A stretch of DNA of 64,000 nt from Climacium dendroides (GCA_950106755.1 OX467083.1:34219029-34283028), one strand, 5' to 3'. Numbered from the stretch's first letter, positions 13,316-26,447 are shown. Numbers and translations are program-made. The notes: a model not told the origin generated them from the letters alone.

Positions 13316-13892
13316 GAGGGGAGGTCACTCTATGGGGATTTTGTCTACCACGTGCGGCGAAGTGATTTTTTGACCCGCTATTTACTTTGGAATATACTAT
13401 AATTTCAACTTATAATTTTGAATTTTGATTAATAATGACTATAGATTTCTATTGCCTAAAAATTCCAACTCAAATGACATTTTAAATGACTATTATAATA
13501 GGTTGAAAAATGAACTGAAATGGCATGTTTTTCAATTCAAACATTTATAGAGAATACATTTGGATGACCATTGCATCAATATTCAAGAAAAATAAACTTT
13601 CAATAGAGAGTTATTTTATGGATTTTTTTGTTTGTTTTTTAGACAATTTTTTATGAAGTAAGTAAGGGGTCCAAAGTTATTTTCAGCTCTATAAATGTAT
13701 GTTTTTTCTTCAAAAATTTGTAACTAATTATTATCAATTTAAAAAAATATCAATAATTCAAAATACAAACTTTCAAAGTAGAAAAACCTATTCAAATTTT
13801 TTAAATTTTTTTAAAATTAAACTTTATGAAGTAAGGGGTCCAAAATCTTCACCTCACATGGGTTGTGTAAATGTATAGAATGACCTCCCCTC
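13316..13892. mobile_element. TIR element, 577 bp
   Basis: The left end GAGGGGAGGTCACTCTAT and the reverse complement of the right end, GAGGGGAGGTCATTCTAT, agree at 17 of 18 positions. The interior is A/T rich and non-coding. I could not identify a convincing target-site duplication, so the superfamily is open. Confidence 0.65.
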
Positions 13893-14639
13893 ACCTTAAG
13901 AAGATTGTTTTAGGGCTATTCCCCTTGCTATGAACTAGTGTAGTGTTGACAAAATATTAAATAATATAAATGTAAATTCAAAAAATTCAAAAAATTCAAT
14001 ATTATTATTTGACGTAGCCATCTTTTGACTATGGTAGATTGCTAATGTTGCACAATTCCCAAATTTCCTACAATCCGGGAATTCACAGTCTTCTAAAGGC
14101 TTTAAAAACATTTACTATTTAGTGATAAAATTTTTGACCCACCTACCTTACTAAATAAATATAAAAACTACCTCCTTCATATTAAAAACTTTGGCAATGC
14201 AATAACCACCCTTCTCCTTTAGTCAAAAATCAATAAATATGTCCAACTTTTCCTAAGATGGATGCACATATATTGATAAGTTTATGCATTTTAACTTCAA
14301 ATGTCAATGGCCAAGATTGATTTCTTTTTGCACACAAGCAAATACAATAAGAAATGATTACATATTAAAAAAAACAAAAAATTTGGTTATCAAGAGAGTT
14401 CTTAAACTATCAAAGTGAAATTCAAATGATAATCTCAAGCCATTTGCCTCTATCAATCCTATACACCTAAATTAATAAATGTTCTAGGAAATCTCAATGT
14501 CCAAGATTGGTTTAGGGTGTAACATTGGGAATGGGTGCCTCTATGAAAGGCACAAGAGAAAAATTCCTTCAATGATAGAACAATTTACATAAACACTCAT
14601 CTAAATGTTCTACAATTCTTGCCCCAAAAGATTGCTAAA

Positions 14640-14946
14640 GTAGGAGGTTTTAAAAGCATACAAGCTCTAAAATCACCCACCTCTTGAAATGAATACTATT
14701 TAAACGTATTGCTTTTTCATAGTCTTCAACAATCAACAATGTACAAGAGGTATGCATTTGAGAAGATGGGCGGTTTTAGAGCCCTATACCATTTCAACTT
14801 CAAATTTTCATAACTAATTCCACAAAGCTCAAAAAAATATGAAATGACTTGGAATAGATACCAATTCTAGTTGTCTTTTGAGGAAAATTTACTGAAAAAT
14901 GTTCCAAGAGTCTTCACCTCCTCAAATTTTAGATTCAAATCTTACC
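14640..14946 (+). mobile_element. MITE family F1, copy A
   Basis: Starts GTAGGAGGTTTTAAAAGC and contains the family's internal blocks 'gctctaaaatcacccacctc', 'gggcggttttagagccctat' and 'aactaattccacaaagctc'. Its right end is degraded and abuts the TTAA element P2. It matches copy F at 56934-57258 in the same orientation. Confidence 0.65.
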
Positions 14947-14967
14947 TCCAAAGTTCAAATTCAACTC

Positions 14968-15913
14968 TTACCCCCAAAGTTCCAAGGCCTCTTTCCATCA
15001 AAAACCACTCAACACTGCCATTTTTATAGCAAAGAGCAAAAATGTTTTTAAAATGTTTTTTTTGCATATATAACCATAGGATCTTATACTAAAATAGTAT
15101 AAAAATATGTGGAAGAAATTTTACAAACATTGACCATGCAAATTGCAAGATATTTGTGTTTAAAGTGAAGGAAATAAGATTTTTTGCACCTTGCTCAACT
15201 ACATTTTTTGGCTTTTAGCCTTCATACTTTATGATTTTTGCTCTATTGATTTTGAATTTCTAGTTTTATATGATAATTAATTGAGTTGAGAGTCTAAGAA
15301 AAAATATTCAAAAAACACCCTTAGTTTTCACTCATCAAAAAATTGTTAAGTAGAAATAGATTAAAGATTGAAGGAAAATCAAAATTGTTAATAGCTCTAA
15401 GATGGAATTAATATATACTAATCTCAATTGTGAGATTGTTCTAGCAAGAGATCTTAACCTTGTGAAATCTTTTTTAATTGAAAAATTGTGAAAATTGAAG
15501 TAAAAAATGAATCCTACAAGTAATTTTTTCAAGAAGATGGTCTAATTGCTCAAAAAACAAGATTGTCCATACTTTTTTTATAACAAATCTAAATTGGATA
15601 AATCAAATCTTTCCATGTACATAAAAATATAATCTATAAAAAATTAATTAATTAATTTTTTACTTTAGATTTTTTTTGAAGGTTTTTTTTGCCTACTGAA
15701 TTTTTAAAAAGGGGGCTTTTTGCACCATAACTTTTGCTTTGGAGCTCCGATTGAAATAAAATTTATATTTTGGGTAAGCTAATGCGTTTTTCTATTTTCA
15801 CAGAAAAAATTCAGAAAATCACAACAAATATTGATATAGAATATAGAATATCCATAGAAGCTTGCCCGAAATCAATTTTGTCCGAGAAGGAAAAATTGAA
15901 CTTTAGAGGTTAA
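14968..15913 (+). mobile_element. TTAA-flanked element P2 (piggyBac-like)
   Basis: Body 14972-15909 (938 bp). Right flank is TTAA (15910-15913); the left flank is TTAC, one base changed. Termini are CCCCAAAGT and ACTTTAGAGG. The interior parallels P1 in order and orientation, and no coding capacity is visible. Confidence 0.6.
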
Positions 15914-17230
15914 ATGGACAATTTATAGACCTCTTGTACCTTACTTCCTCCCCACTTTGGTAGTGGTGTCGTACAGAAAGCTTATAAATTATCGTTTAGA
16001 ACCATTTAGTTTTTTTGGTACAATATGGATTATAATTGGTATTTTTTTGGTAAGCATAATTATCATTGCATCCTTATGCAATCCCAATCAAGCAAACCCA
16101 AATTCCAATTTCACAAAAACAACATTCCATTTTGGAAGAATTGTTTCATTTAAAATTCATGATTTTACATTATCATTGATTGAAAATCACTGGTGATGAA
16201 TTATTAAAATTTGATTGCTTAGATGTGTTGAAAACATCTATATGCACATCTTCCTTTTTAATGAGCATCTCCAAAAAAGCTTCAAAAATCTATCTATAGA
16301 GATTTCAATATTGGGGTGACCATATCTATGTCTTGTAAAATAGATATCTCTTTATTGTAATTAGATTTTTCTATCTGCACCTCACACAATAACTAATTTT
16401 GTACGTTTTGGCATGATGATACAATTACTTTGCCAACGTCAAGTTAAAATATAGTGATATCCATTTCTTCAAAGTCTGGTCATACAACACTTTTCATTGA
16501 ATTCTTCATTGGTCATATTTTTGCCACTAAAGGGGATGTTTTTCAATATGAAAGATGTGCATATAGATGTTCCCTACATATCCATACAATCGAATTTTTT
16601 TTTTAAATCATTATCAATTGTATTCAATAAAACATTATGTAAAACCACAGAAATTGACTTCAAAAATTCACCAAAAATGATATTTTGCTTTTTTGAACCT
16701 GAAATTTGGTATGCTTGGTTGGGATTGGGTGATAATTATGCAAGACGAAAAAAAAGCCAATTTCATTCTATATTATGAACAAATCTTTGAAAGGGAGTTT
16801 GTAAGGTTTCAGTACCCGAATGTACAACGACACCGCTGCAGAAGTAGAGCAATTGTTATCGTTATTTTCAAGATGCCAGCGTGAAACAAATTGTACAGCG
16901 TTGAGAACTTGATCATCAAAATTGTATCCTTTCGTGGACAGGATACAAATTAGGTGTTCAAGTTCCGAACATCTTCCGAACCATCTTCGGAAGATCGATA
17001 ATCTGGGTGCAAAGTACGCAATTGATGAAGAGATTTGAACGCATCCTGAACACTGAGTGCATGAATAGACGGAAGGGGATGTCACAACTCATTTCTGACG
17101 TCCCGATCACGGCTCACTTCATAGAGTGAAAATAGAGTACAGATTTTTTAAAGGGTGCTCATGGCTGCACCTGCGTGTTCCACCTCTAAGTAAGCCTGCC
17201 TAATCTTTATACACTTCTACCAATCCCGAA
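15914..17230. other. Intergenic region between P2 and the J-domain gene
   Basis: Frames at 16497-16778 and 16768-17085 are open but have no recognisable domain or splice context. A short inverted repeat with TCTTCCGAACCATCTTCGGAAGA lies near 16970. I see no supported gene. Confidence 0.45.
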
Positions 17231-17425
17231 GCTGTCAAAGCTCCAAATTCCAGTGCTGTCTCAATTGGGGAATTAATGGAGCAGATGCCCTCAACCCTGG
17301 CGTTACCTCCCGTGCGAGATGATTCACCTTGGCGTTGAAACCCATCCACTCCGAATCCCAAAGAATGCTCAAGAAATCGTCTTGAGATCTACATGCTACT
17401 CTACAAAACTCCTGGCGCATCTGTT

Positions 17426-17923
17426 CTACCAGTTCCCTTGGTAATACTGGGACGACCCCGGGTATGTGGATTTGTTGCGCCGTGCTTTGGAGCCGTAGCA
17501 CTTCAGATTGCTGTAATAGCAGGAGTAATCCACCTGAAGCTCCTCGTGAGGGCTCTTCGCCAGGCTCTGCACAAACTCCGCCCAAGGATCGTCTTTGTCC
17601 ATGGCGGGCGCAGCCGCGTTGAATCCGTGCGGCGAGCACTCGTAGCTTGGCGGACTGGGAAGCGCCATGAGCGATTCGTAGGCGCGGTTCACCTCCATGA
17701 AGTTCACCTCGCATTCCTCGCCTTTGCAGACATCCGGGTGGCACTGTAAAGCTAGTTTGCGGTACGCAGCTTTCACCTCGCCTTTGGACGCGTTTGGAGC
17801 AACGCCAAGAACCCTTCCGTAATTCGTTACTGCAGACTCTCGGTAGGAAGTTCCAGCGGCTGCTCTCACTCCTGCAACTCTCTGAGCGGGACTGAAACTC
17901 GAGCACTGGGCGAACGACGCCAT
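17426..17923 (-). CDS. Chloroplast-type J-domain protein (DnaJ/HSP40 type III)
   Basis: A J domain covers about residues 35-95 of the protein that starts at the ATG at 17923: NYGRVLGVAPNASKGEVKAA for helices I-II, the HPD loop in QCHPDVCKG that stimulates Hsp70 ATPase, then helix III (VNFMEVNRAYESLM). HPDVCKGEEC resembles the HPDVC-x-G-x-xC signature of plant plastid J8/J20/J11 proteins. The N-terminus is Ser/Ala/Arg rich with few acids, as in a plastid transit peptide. An in-frame ATG lies upstream at 18001, but MASFAQCSSFSP looks like the better start. There is no intron. The frame ends at a TAG near 17426, while another frame stays open to 17235 and looks protein-like, so the C-terminus is uncertain. 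Confidence 0.8.
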   Translation of the reverse strand: MASFAQCSSFSPAQRVAGVRAAAGTSYRESAVTNYGRVLGVAPNASKGEVKAAYRKLALQCHPDVCKGEECEVNFMEVNRAYESLMALPSPPSYECSPHGFNAAAPAMDKDDPWAEFVQSLAKSPHEELQVDYSCYYSNLKCYGSKARRNKSTYPGSSQYYQGNW

Positions 17924-18002
17924 TGGGAACCAAAAACAAATTGAACCACAAACCCTGGAGCCCTGTCTACAAGCTGGGCTCCTTCTCAAGAGCGTAACCA
18001 AG

Positions 18003-18742
18003 AACCCCGGAACGCAGTTTGCAAGATAACCACAAGTAAATCACAACCGATTCTCTGAATTCTCAAAGCAAATGAATCCACTGACACTTGAGAGATGTAC
18101 GAGAGTCCAATTCGCCTCTCTCTCTCGAGTGACAGTCTTTCTGCTCGATCGCTTGTTTGCTTGATGGGTGTGCGATCATTTTACCATTCCTGGACACCCC
18201 GTTTCCTATCTTATACCCCTCCGGCAATCCCGCTGCCAAGTCGAACGTCTGCGAGAATACATCGTAAAGGACGCCACTTTAAGACTTGCTTTTGACTTCT
18301 ACCACTACGATAGCCATATCTGACTGCAAAGAAAGGAACCACACCCTGGCAGGCGTGAAGAAGACGCGGCAAGCGCAGGCAGGTCAAGGTCAGACAAACT
18401 CTGCTTTGTTGGACTCTGTCCGGGCCGAAAGGGACGCAAAGTTGCAAAGCAACGGTCTTGCTGCAAAGGAAACGTTTTTATAATGGGGAGCAAACGTGCA
18501 TGGCAAAAGGAGCCCTTTTCTTTTGGGCCCCGTGAGGCTTCGTTGCACAAGTTCAAAATAAATCATATTGCACCATCTCCAATGAAAAGTAGTCTGTATT
18601 CACCAATAAAATTTCCATTTCTATTTTAAACGTGGGTGAAGTTGCCAATTCCGGATTAATAAGTACATAAATATAATTAAGAAGTGTTCTTTGGTCCAAA
18701 AGATGAATAAATGTAGAAGTTCAGTGCTTCACCAAACTTTAA
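18003..18742. other. Upstream region of the J-domain gene
   Basis: Relatively GC-rich to about 18540, consistent with promoter and 5' UTR of the minus-strand J-domain gene, then AT-rich. The short frames here (18095-18556) look like chance overlaps. Confidence 0.4.
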
Positions 18743-19716
18743 CCCTAGACCGCCCAAGAGGACAAAAAGTGTCCTCACATAGTTTTAAGTTCTATTCAAA
18801 CTACTGTAACTTTTGCATCCAATGTCCAAATTCAATAAAACTTGTTGGAAAATTTGCGCCTTTTTTTCTAGTTTGTGTGGCAAAATTTTCAAATCAATCC
18901 AAAAGGTAATGATTTTTTAGAAGCCAATTCAGATTCACAGGCTCGATTTGATTCACCAAAGTGCACTTCATGGCTACAACTTCGGGGGCTTGTATCTCCT
19001 TCATCCAATGTTCGATTTCAATGAAATCTGTTGGATTAGATTTCCCTTGAAGTCTAGTTATTGTGGTGAAATTTTCATGTCAATACAATTTTTTTTGAAT
19101 GTTTGGGATCAATTCGAAATTCAAAATCCCGCCGTTCTTGGACTATAGTGAACTTTGGTGGCTTGTATCTTCTTCATACATTCTTCATTTCCAATACTTG
19201 TTTTTGGGAAAATTGCGCATACTAGTCTAGTTTGTGTGGCTAAAATTTCATATCAATCCAAGAAGTTACGAGTTATTGATAAGCGTTTTAGTAGATGGAG
19301 GTTCAACCTCATATGTGATTTTTGCAACTTTTCTTGCCTATTTTTTGACATTTGCAAGCCATTTTGCAAACACATTGAGTCAATTGAATGATAATTTTTT
19401 TTCACCAATGTGTTTGTATGTTGTTTTTAAATCACTTTATAGTTTTAAGTTTTTTCATTTGAGTAGGTTTTGGAATCGAATTTCACCTCCAAGTGTGTTG
19501 CAAGGAAAATTTCAGCATCTTTTTTCAACACTAAAACATTATAATCTTTCAATCCATGCGGTCAAATGACTCCAAATTTGTTCCACATCATCTACAGCAT
19601 GTTTACTACAAGATTGTGTAGTTAAGATCTGTATAACTTAGTCTCATTTAGATTTTTAGCACTTCAAAAGCTACAATGTTTTTAATCCAATCCAGCCATA
19701 GGCGGTCTAGGGCTAA
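18739..19716. mobile_element. TTAA-type element P4 with internal tandem units
   Basis: Body 18743-19712 (970 bp). Its perfect 12-bp terminal inverted repeats are CCCTAGACCGCC and GGCGGTCTAGGG. The left flank is TTAA; the right is CTAA, one change. Ends starting CCCTAGA are typical of piggyBac-like elements. The interior holds three degenerate units (near 18800-18905, 18985-19090, 19155-19270), each with a 'cttgtatct.cttcat' block and a 'tagtttgtgtgg..aaattttca..tcaat' block. P5 at 40291-41254 shares this interior in the opposite orientation. No transposase frame. Confidence 0.75.
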
Positions 19717-22030
19717 CTCTTAAAAGACATTTGAGGTCTTGGGAGGGTTGACCAAATTTTGATTTCAAAATATTTCTTAATCCCTAAAAGCCGAAGGATG
19801 TTTTGGAAGGGGAAAAGTCCAAAACTGGTAATTTTGTTAATGCATTTTTCAATATTTTTATTTTTATTTTTAAACAACTAAGACAGTGTATGGAAAAGTT
19901 GACAAACATTTGGAATATGTCAGAAATTTTTTAAGAACTTTTACTTTACAAATTGCAAGATAATAGGGTTTGAATTTAGAAAAAATTGTTTTTTCTTGAG
20001 ACCGCCTTGATATAGCTAACAAAGTTTGATTCCTCTTAGAATTTGATTTGAGAACTAGAATTTGATTTTTGGAAAAAATTTATATAATATATTTTATTAA
20101 TTATGTACATGCAAAATTTCAAAAGCTGATGATCCGGTTTTTACAAAAGATGCCCCAAAGATCCAAAAAGAGCCCGAACTATCCAAAACATTCATGGTAA
20201 TATAAATTTTGATTTGGGCACCTCATCCAGAAAAAAAATTAGATTTCCCACTAAATGTTCACACCTTATATCAAAATTTTGTGAACATCCAACCAATATT
20301 GACTTTATAGGAATGTATTCAGATTTTAGGGAATAACCTTTAAAGGACATTGAGGCCAAAAAGTTGTGGATGGATGACTTCACTGTTAACTATAGAAATA
20401 AAAAATACACCTATTGGTCCAATAATCGAAGCATTTGAGTGACTACATCGGTCATGGGGGGCATGTCCTTCAAAGGTTAAATGGCCATCATGTACCTTAT
20501 TCAAATAACAAATAAAGACGAGCTTCTATCCTACTAATGGCCATGGGCAACTTGAAAGCCATTATTAAAAAAAAAATTATAATGCAATAACTACAAATTT
20601 AAATTGTGATTCAAAATCTAAGACTTATTAGATTGATGTTATATATATATTGTGAAGACCAAAAGAATGATTTGAAGGAAGTTTAGATGTATGGGAGGCA
20701 ATCCATTCTTGATCACACACATCCATAATGGCAATATAGACTCTTTTCTTTACGTGCAGGAAAAGATGAGTAGTGATCAATTATGACACAGTTCCTAGAG
20801 CACTTGTGGCACAATATGATTGGCTACAAGATTCTCAATATTTCAACCAAACCTTGGTAGATTTTGCAACAAGCCCTTGGTTAGAAATAAAAAGGTCTAA
20901 ATGACCAGTATGGGTTGAAATATAATCTTTAGCTAAAAAATTCATAGTAATTATGTTTTGAGGAATACATAGCTAAAAAATTATGGAAACCTTTTGAACT
21001 CTAAGATAAAAACACCTATATCCAACTAGGGATTTGTACTTGATTTGTAGTATACATCCCTTTCCAATCAAGGCTAGAACAAATTTCCAACCAAAGCTTA
21101 GAATGTGTTTTATTCTCATTTTCAAGGTTGGGACTAATAAGGTGATGACATGTGTTCCAAAGTAGTGAGCAAGAAAGTAGGAAGTAATGAGTGGGAAAAT
21201 AGTTCACAAATAGATTCTAGACATTGGCTATAGACTCCAACTAATTGAAAAATATAATAAATTCAATTTTGAAAATAAAATTATCAAAAAAATTGTAGTC
21301 TCCAAATTTCCTATCTTTCTACAAAAGAAAAATATGCATCCCTTCATATTATTCATCATATGTTGCAAAATTGCTTATTTCTGCATGCGGAAATTTTTTC
21401 TCAATACCCCCCACCTTGCAAATACATGTAATTGCTTAAGTGGTTAGAAATGGGTTGCCTCCTTTCACCCCTAAACACCCCACACGCCAAAATGTGGCCT
21501 CTTTAACTTGGAAGGTTGTCCTTGTTTGACTATTATTATCTTTCAAACGGTATGATCAAACCATTAGTTCATTTCCATGCACCTTTGGACCTCTCTCCAT
21601 TACCAATCAGTACTGTCAATATTTTGTAAATCTCATTTTGAATGGTAGTTTAAGAGGAATGAGTTCCAAAGGGTTTGGATTTCAGTGAATTTGAGCTCGA
21701 CACTCAAGAGTTAAGTTAGTTGAATAGTTAAGAAGTTCTCTTCGAGACCCAATCCCTTAGCTTGGCTAGGTCCAATGTGTTTTTTTTGTATGATTTCTCA
21801 CCAATTAGCTACAACCAAAACATGTTGGCTATTTCTTGCAAAGGAAATTTTCATTTGGGTCAAAATAGCCATATTATTGTTGTATTTCAAGACTCGTAGA
21901 CAATTTTTACCTGAATAACACCTAATTTTCATATAGATATCACCAAGTATCACCCAAGTATCACCCAAGTACTAAAGAAACAACTGTCTCCTTCTCGTAA
22001 ACCCCAAAAACAACACTGCGCTGGCTCTGT
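19717..22030. other. AT-rich intergenic region
   Basis: Contains diverged stretches that resemble the P1/P2 interior (about 19740-20400), but no clear ends and no supported gene. Confidence 0.45.
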
Positions 22031-22321
22031 CGCGTGCAGGTTCCGGGCGCCATCGCCGCACCTTCTCCCAAACTCAAACAAAAGAGTCGCCCGGAGCGAA
22101 TCAAACGAGGTTTTCATGGAGAATTGGAGCCGCGGTCAGGCGAGGCGAGGGTAGGGGCGAGCTCCTCGGTCCTCCCCTTGTCGGCACGCTTGCATCCGTC
22201 GATCGATGCAGAAAGTCTGCAAGTCTGTAAATCTGTACCGCCTCGTGCAGTGTGGAAATCGGCAGGACTTGGTGTGCTGTTGTCGATTACCCCAAATCCC
22301 GGTCCAAGTGTCGGTTATTCG

Positions 22322-25300
22322 ATGCCTGCCAGACATGGGAATCTAGTTGGACTGCCACTTCAGTACAGTAAGTTTTTTTCAGTTCCGTCTCGTTTTGGTC
22401 TCTTCTGCATTCTGACTTCACCAGGGAACCCAATTGTCTTCTGTGGCTCCTTGGCCACCCCCAAAACTTGAATTACGTCATAAGTCTCCGCAGGGCAACT
22501 GTCACAGGATAATACCTTCTCAGCATAGTGCCTGGTTGCACAGGGAGAACCTCTCTGTGAAGTGATAGGCTTTGGACCGCCTGGCAATATTTGAATACTG
22601 GAGAGAGGTTTATTGGGTTAGGGAGGGGCTGGGCATTCAAGAATTTGCACACAAAAACCTGTCAAAGTTGGACAAGTCAAACCTTGTCATGCATGACCAA
22701 GAGGCTTGTTCAATAGCTTATTTTAGGTTTAGGTTTCGCACGATTTCCTTGGCTGACTCTCATTCACTGCTACCACTTGTTTTATTCCCCAAGCAGGGAC
22801 TATTATGTTAAAGGGGTTTATTGGCTTACATAGTATCGACTTAGAAAGGTTCTACTTGTACTTAATGTTATGGAGAAGAAAAGAAGAGAAATATCTCAGG
22901 GTAAGGTAAGAACACCCCCAAATAAGGATGGATGTAAAAACCAACACTACCATAGCCCAACAATGGTTTGTCAAAAAGTATTTCTAAAAATAAGACTTGA
23001 ATTGTTTGGAAAATCAAACTTCAAAATAAAGACAAAAAATTTACAAAGGGGAAAGAAAAGATTTCACGGAATATTCAAAGAAGTAAATTCAATTTCATAA
23101 ATAACAGTTTTTAGCCAATGCAGTGAACATGTTGATTAGTGACAGTATATGTTGTTGCTAACTTAGTGAACATTTAAAGTATTTAACTACATGATCATGG
23201 TAGGAAAAAGGAGGTGCATGAAGTGACCATTTAAGGTAGGATTGCAATTTTGGAAGTGTTTAAATTCTTGAAATAAGTTTCAGTAACATCTTGAAACAAA
23301 AATATATAGAAGCTAACATCTATTATAAGTTGTTTCATATATTTGAATGATTGGAGAATTAGTTATGAATTATGAGGTTGGAATCACATAAGTCTCTATT
23401 AGCCTCCTTGCCTTGAAATGTTCTATCTCCTATGGTTGGGTTTAGGTTGGGTTGGGAAATTAAAAAAATATTTAACTTGAGTTGGGATAAACCTTTGCCT
23501 CACTATGCACTCAAAAGACAAATGTACAGTACATTGAAGAATATAATATATATCTCTATGTTTAAGGATTTGGCGCCTTGATAATCCCAAATCCTTATGA
23601 TTTGTTTCTATTTTTTGGCATTGCAATCATGAGGGTTTAGAATTATGGACATGTAATATGTGCTAGTGTAATGTTTTCTATCCAATATGTGGATGAATGT
23701 TGAAATTTGGAAAACCACTATAGCATTTCATATAATCACTTTGGCACTTCATAAAAAAATAAAATAAAAACTTGACCCACATGCACATTTGAACAATTGG
23801 TAAGGTAGTCTGCTCTTAAAGCAATTTTTTAAGAGTTGATTGCATTTGGAGAAGCTAAAACTCTTTGAAACAATTTTCAGTAAATTTTTGTAGGAAGAAA
23901 AATGGAATTGGCATTTAACCCAAGTTGTTTCATATTTTTTGGATCTTTGTAGAATTAGTTATGAATTTGTGATGTTGAAACATATGGTTCACTAAAGGCG
24001 ACCACCTCTTGAAATGTTCACAATCGGTACATTGAAGAAAGCAAAATGTCCCTTTGTGTTAGTGGTTACTTTTAGAGCACCCTACCTTAGTAGCTATTTG
24101 GAAAGTGAGCCAGACTAGTCTCTATTAAAAAATCCCTCATATTTGGTAACTAAAATATAGATTCAATTTTTAAGACTTTGAAAATGCCTATTTTATTCAT
24201 ATGGTGTTCCAAAAATGCTTTTTCAAATAATCTAAAATGTTGATTTTTTTCCCACTAAATTACAATTGAAACATTTTTCCACATCCATATAATGAAGCAT
24301 ACCCTACATATTTTTCAAAATATTATATGTATTCTTCTTTACATCAAAATTACCATCGAAAATCGGCAAAGACAAAATGAAAAAAGGAGTTGCAAAATAC
24401 ACTCACATCACACATGCTTAATGAAATGAAGAGTTCATGAAAAATTTGAAAGCACCCTTTCTACAAACACATGAAATGATTATCACATATTAGACGATAA
24501 GTCTTTGAAACTTGCTAAAAGTCAAGTAGCCAAATGACACATACGCATTTGATGAATTCCTTCACCACTATCCTTTTGCCTCTTCTTTGGCTAATTTGTT
24601 GTCAATATTGTGCACATTTGAGTTCAAAACTATAAATGGGTGGTTAATATTGGTTGATAAGGAGGCTCAGTTTTCTTGCACTTGCATAGATAAACCACAA
24701 GACATATTCACAATCTTTGTATCGACAAGGAAAAAAACCACCCCATACCACTACGTGTGCAACTAGGTTTGACATGTGTAAGAATCTCGCAATTTGTCTA
24801 CAATGTCAACTCCTTGCACATGTGTTGTGTACTTGAGGTGCACTTGAGAAGTCTAAATTTTTTCTCAAACCAAGCCATTTTGCCAAGGCATCAATGCCAC
24901 AAGATCTAGTCACACTACTTGGATTGACACCACATTATTTAGTGGAAATGATAAGAATGGTTTTTTTATCCTTCCATAGAAAGGCACTAATGTGCCTTGC
25001 GTCATGCATTCACCAATGTAAAGCACCTTGGGACTTTCTACTGCATTCCTTCATATTTTTCAATGAATTTGGGAGTCTCACCTGATTACAGCGCACTATG
25101 CCCCTCGGTCCAATAAACCCTTGAAGAAGGCAGTGCTTAAGAAAAATTTATCCAGGGCAGTGACATGGTCCTTGCCCTTGTTTGCTCGCAGCTGCAGTAT
25201 TGAATTCCTCTCCCAAAGCAAGAGAAGAACGCGTCCAGCTTCACTACTTGGGTTTCAACTTGGACGAAGCTAGCTATGTGAAGGGAGGTTGGATTCTTGA

Positions 25301-25367
25301 TTTCTTCTCCACTGTCATGCACAATCACGGAGGAAGGTTACAAATTGATGAGCGCCTCACAAACTAA
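22322..25367 (+). CDS. Small two-exon gene, unrecognised 73-aa protein
   Basis: Exon 1 22322-22367 ends at a consensus donor (TACA/GTAAGT) and exon 2 25192-25367 follows the acceptor TTTGCTCGCAG; the phase-1 junction is consistent. The product starts MPARHGNLVGLPLQYTAVLN and ends in a well-conserved-looking segment with GGWILDFFSTVMHNHGGRL before TAA. The frame is open upstream to at least 22034 without another ATG, so a longer N-terminus from an upstream exon is possible. The intron is 2.8 kb and contains two F1-family MITE copies. I do not recognise the family. A GC-richer stretch at 25500-25850 may be its 3' UTR or another exon. Confidence 0.45.
23215..23430 (-). mobile_element. MITE family F1, copy C (degraded)
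   Basis: Shares blocks such as 'ttgtttcatat', 'gaattagttatgaatt' and 'tgaaatgttc' with the other F1 copies in minus orientation. The ends are degraded. It lies inside the intron of the small gene. Confidence 0.4.
23629..23760 (+). repeat. Paralogue of the giant element's empty target site
   Basis: This stretch matches the sequence left of the giant element (30537-30650) through the shared block 'ttttctatccaatatgtgga' and following bases, and then continues into 'ctttggcacttcataaaaaa', which is the sequence immediately right of the element (47771 onward). It therefore shows what the target looked like before insertion. Confidence 0.8.
23805..24090 (-). mobile_element. MITE family F1, copy B
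   Basis: Minus-oriented copy, diverged, with the recognisable blocks 'cccaagttgtttcatatttt', 'gaattagttatgaatt' and 'cttttagagcaccctacctta'. It lies inside the intron of the small gene. Confidence 0.55.
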
Positions 25368-26211
25368 GTTTACTCCACATTGCATTGAATTGGGAAGCAC
25401 GGTTTGCTTGAAAGAATTGGTGGGTTGCTAATTGGGGTTCAATTCTGATGATGGGCATGCTGGCTTGATTTCTTTGGACATACTGCAATGACGTGGTAGA
25501 ATTTGCAGAGCCTTGGGTCACCAATTTCACTTTTTTTGGAAAATGGGCGCTTCCGATTACAAATGAGTATGGGTGGAGTGGAGATGACAAAAAATCTCAC
25601 AATTTTTGACGCTTTCCGCAATGCAGAACATCGTGGCGTGCCGCAACCTCATCAGGCTGCCAAATTCCAAAGATCAAGAGCCCAATGTGAAGAAACAGAC
25701 AGAAATTACATTAAATTCCATCGCTACAAGTGCCACAGGGACAGAGGCGGAAGCAGGTCTGACCGCAATCCGCCCGGTCAAGCGATTTGCGGTCGTAGGG
25801 ACAAGTCCATTGCTTGGGACTTCTCCAACTAAGGTGGAGGTCCATAAATCACTTATTTAATAACTGAAACTGAATTTTTAGGGAGGTGAAGCTCCTTCAA
25901 AGATTTTTCAATAAATTTTACTTGAAAGTCAAGTGGAATTGCATCTAAGGCTCTGTTTGCACTGAGCAGTAGATAGGAATGTTGTTATTAGTTAAAGGCC
26001 CGCCTCGAACAAAGAGAAGGACAGTTCATTGAGCAGCAGGCTCGGAACCAGTCGTGAGGACTAGTCTAGCACTTTCCATCACTTATTCCTTGTGTGCTAC
26101 CACTGATATCTGGCCTCACTATCATGTTTACCACAAGCTTGTGGCAAATAGTGGGGATTCAATGCACCTCACCAAAAGGTTTGACTGACCTTTTCACTCC
26201 ATCTTTGATGA

Positions 26212-26447
26212 TACACTAAATAGTGAAATTAGGTTGCCTTACTCAAGAAAGTTGCCTCCTGACTCACTACTCGTCCACATGGAGGCACAAGCAATTCTCT
26301 AAACCCCAGTCATGAACCAGTGCACCAACCCATGCAACACACATGGTTCCTACATTATTGCATCCATCTACACTAACTGTACATATTTATATAGTGTGGA
26401 ATGTCGAGAATTTAGTGTGAGGCAACCTAATTTCACTATTTAGTGTA
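26212..26447. repeat. Perfect 28-bp inverted repeats enclosing 180 bp
   Basis: The arms 26212-26239 and 26420-26447 are exact reverse complements over 28 bp (arm begins TACACTAAATAGTGAAATTA). This is probably a small MITE nested in the Harbinger-like element; I saw no clear target duplication. Confidence 0.85.
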
